From a virus, in IMG/VR virus record IMGVR_UViG_3300025138_000112, positions 1 through 38,032 of that record: a stretch of DNA of 38,032 bases. One strand, given 5' to 3'. A program made the translations under genes and the position numbers. The notes below the pieces were generated by a model, which was given only the letters and a program-made list of their open reading frames with translations, was not told the DNA's origin and searched no databases. Positions 37,850 through 38,032 of this stretch are shown here, piece by piece. The number at the start of each line of letters is the position of its first letter. Within the stretch, counting starts at the first letter, position 1.

Positions 37850-38032
37850 CTATGCAAATTTACCAAAATTTATTTTACCTAAATTAATCTTGATTGGGCT
37901 TCCTTTTCCTGGTTTACTTCCAAAATATTTAGCTACTTTACGTGGTCCTAAATATAAAGGATTAGCAAATATAACTTTCATATCTGTCATAAAGGAATCT
38001 ATAGTTACTTCATTATCAGCATCATTAAAGTC
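37850..38032 (-). CDS. Virion-type protein, C-terminal part (5' end outside window)
   Basis: An open frame enters from the right edge and stops at TAG 37850-37852. The visible 60 residues include DADNEVTIDSFMTDMKVIFA, then NPLYLGPRKVAKYFGSKPGK and INLGKINFGKFA. There is a 10-nt gap to the next gene and no start in view. Position upstream of the internal virion gene suggests a structural protein; no family recognised. Confidence 0.65.
   Translation of the reverse strand, partial: DFNDADNEVTIDSFMTDMKVIFANPLYLGPRKVAKYFGSKPGKGSPIKINLGKINFGKFA

Noticed and set aside
1-38032. Window as a complete circular or terminally joined genome
   Set aside because: Joining position 1 to 38032 brings the tail fibre frame to a stop within three codons and leaves the right-edge gene without a start, so sequence is missing between the ends.

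Overview
The window is a contiguous piece of a tailed-phage genome of podovirus (T7/P22-like) type that infects a Gram-negative, probably marine, bacterium. The evidence is an AT-rich sequence, a complete head and packaging set, a T7-like replication set (gp2.5-type SSB, gp4-type primase-helicase, gp5-type family A DNA polymerase, gp3-type endonuclease I), a class Ia ribonucleotide reductase, and small basic proteins that I recall as common in marine podoviruses. No integrase, lysogeny repressor, phage RNA polymerase or tRNA is visible. Both window edges cut through minus-strand virion genes, so the genome is larger than the window.

Layout. (1) 1-12073, minus strand: a tail fibre gene (cut by the edge), two tail or adaptor proteins, major capsid protein followed by a strong terminator, scaffold, an acidic protein, a small gene overprinted on the portal 3' end, portal, TerL, a string of small basic genes, a TagD-like cytidylyltransferase, and TerS. 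(2) 12074-13975, control region: two back-to-back near-consensus sigma70 promoters, a large inverted duplication whose left arm is a decayed copy of the two-gene cassette in the right arm, a terminator, and an AT-rich stretch with direct repeats and palindromes. (3) 13976-28001, plus strand: about 16 small early genes, most of unknown function (one gp88-like, one DUF3846-like), then the replication, recombination and nucleotide genes. (4) 27998-38032, minus strand: part of a virion gene, a very large internal virion-like protein, lysozyme, a 3TM holin, a second holin-like protein, a small membrane protein, and then a six-ORF block: csgF, csgG, a curlin-like secreted protein, a FecR-domain secreted protein, a 26-codon leader ORF, and a CHASE2 plus class III adenylate cyclase.

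The outstanding element is that last block (27998-32780). It combines a curli-type (type VIII) secretion channel and its extracellular partner with a candidate amyloid-like substrate, a periplasmic FecR-type protein and a transmembrane cyclase with intact catalytic residues. The ORFs are packed with overlaps of up to 92 nt and sit directly downstream of the lysis genes. From memory, csgG/csgF pairs have been reported in some marine phages (pelagimyophages). I do not know of a description of the full combination with curlin, FecR and CHASE2-cyclase in a podovirus.

How the parts fit: early sigma70 promoters (12123, 13894, 14430, 18713; the last three share GCTTGACA, as does the first) drive rightward expression of takeover and replication genes. 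Leftward transcription from 12108 expresses packaging and head genes. The lysis and curli/cyclase block is also leftward and would be expressed late. The left and right gene sets converge at 27998-28001 with overlapping stop codons and no terminator between them.
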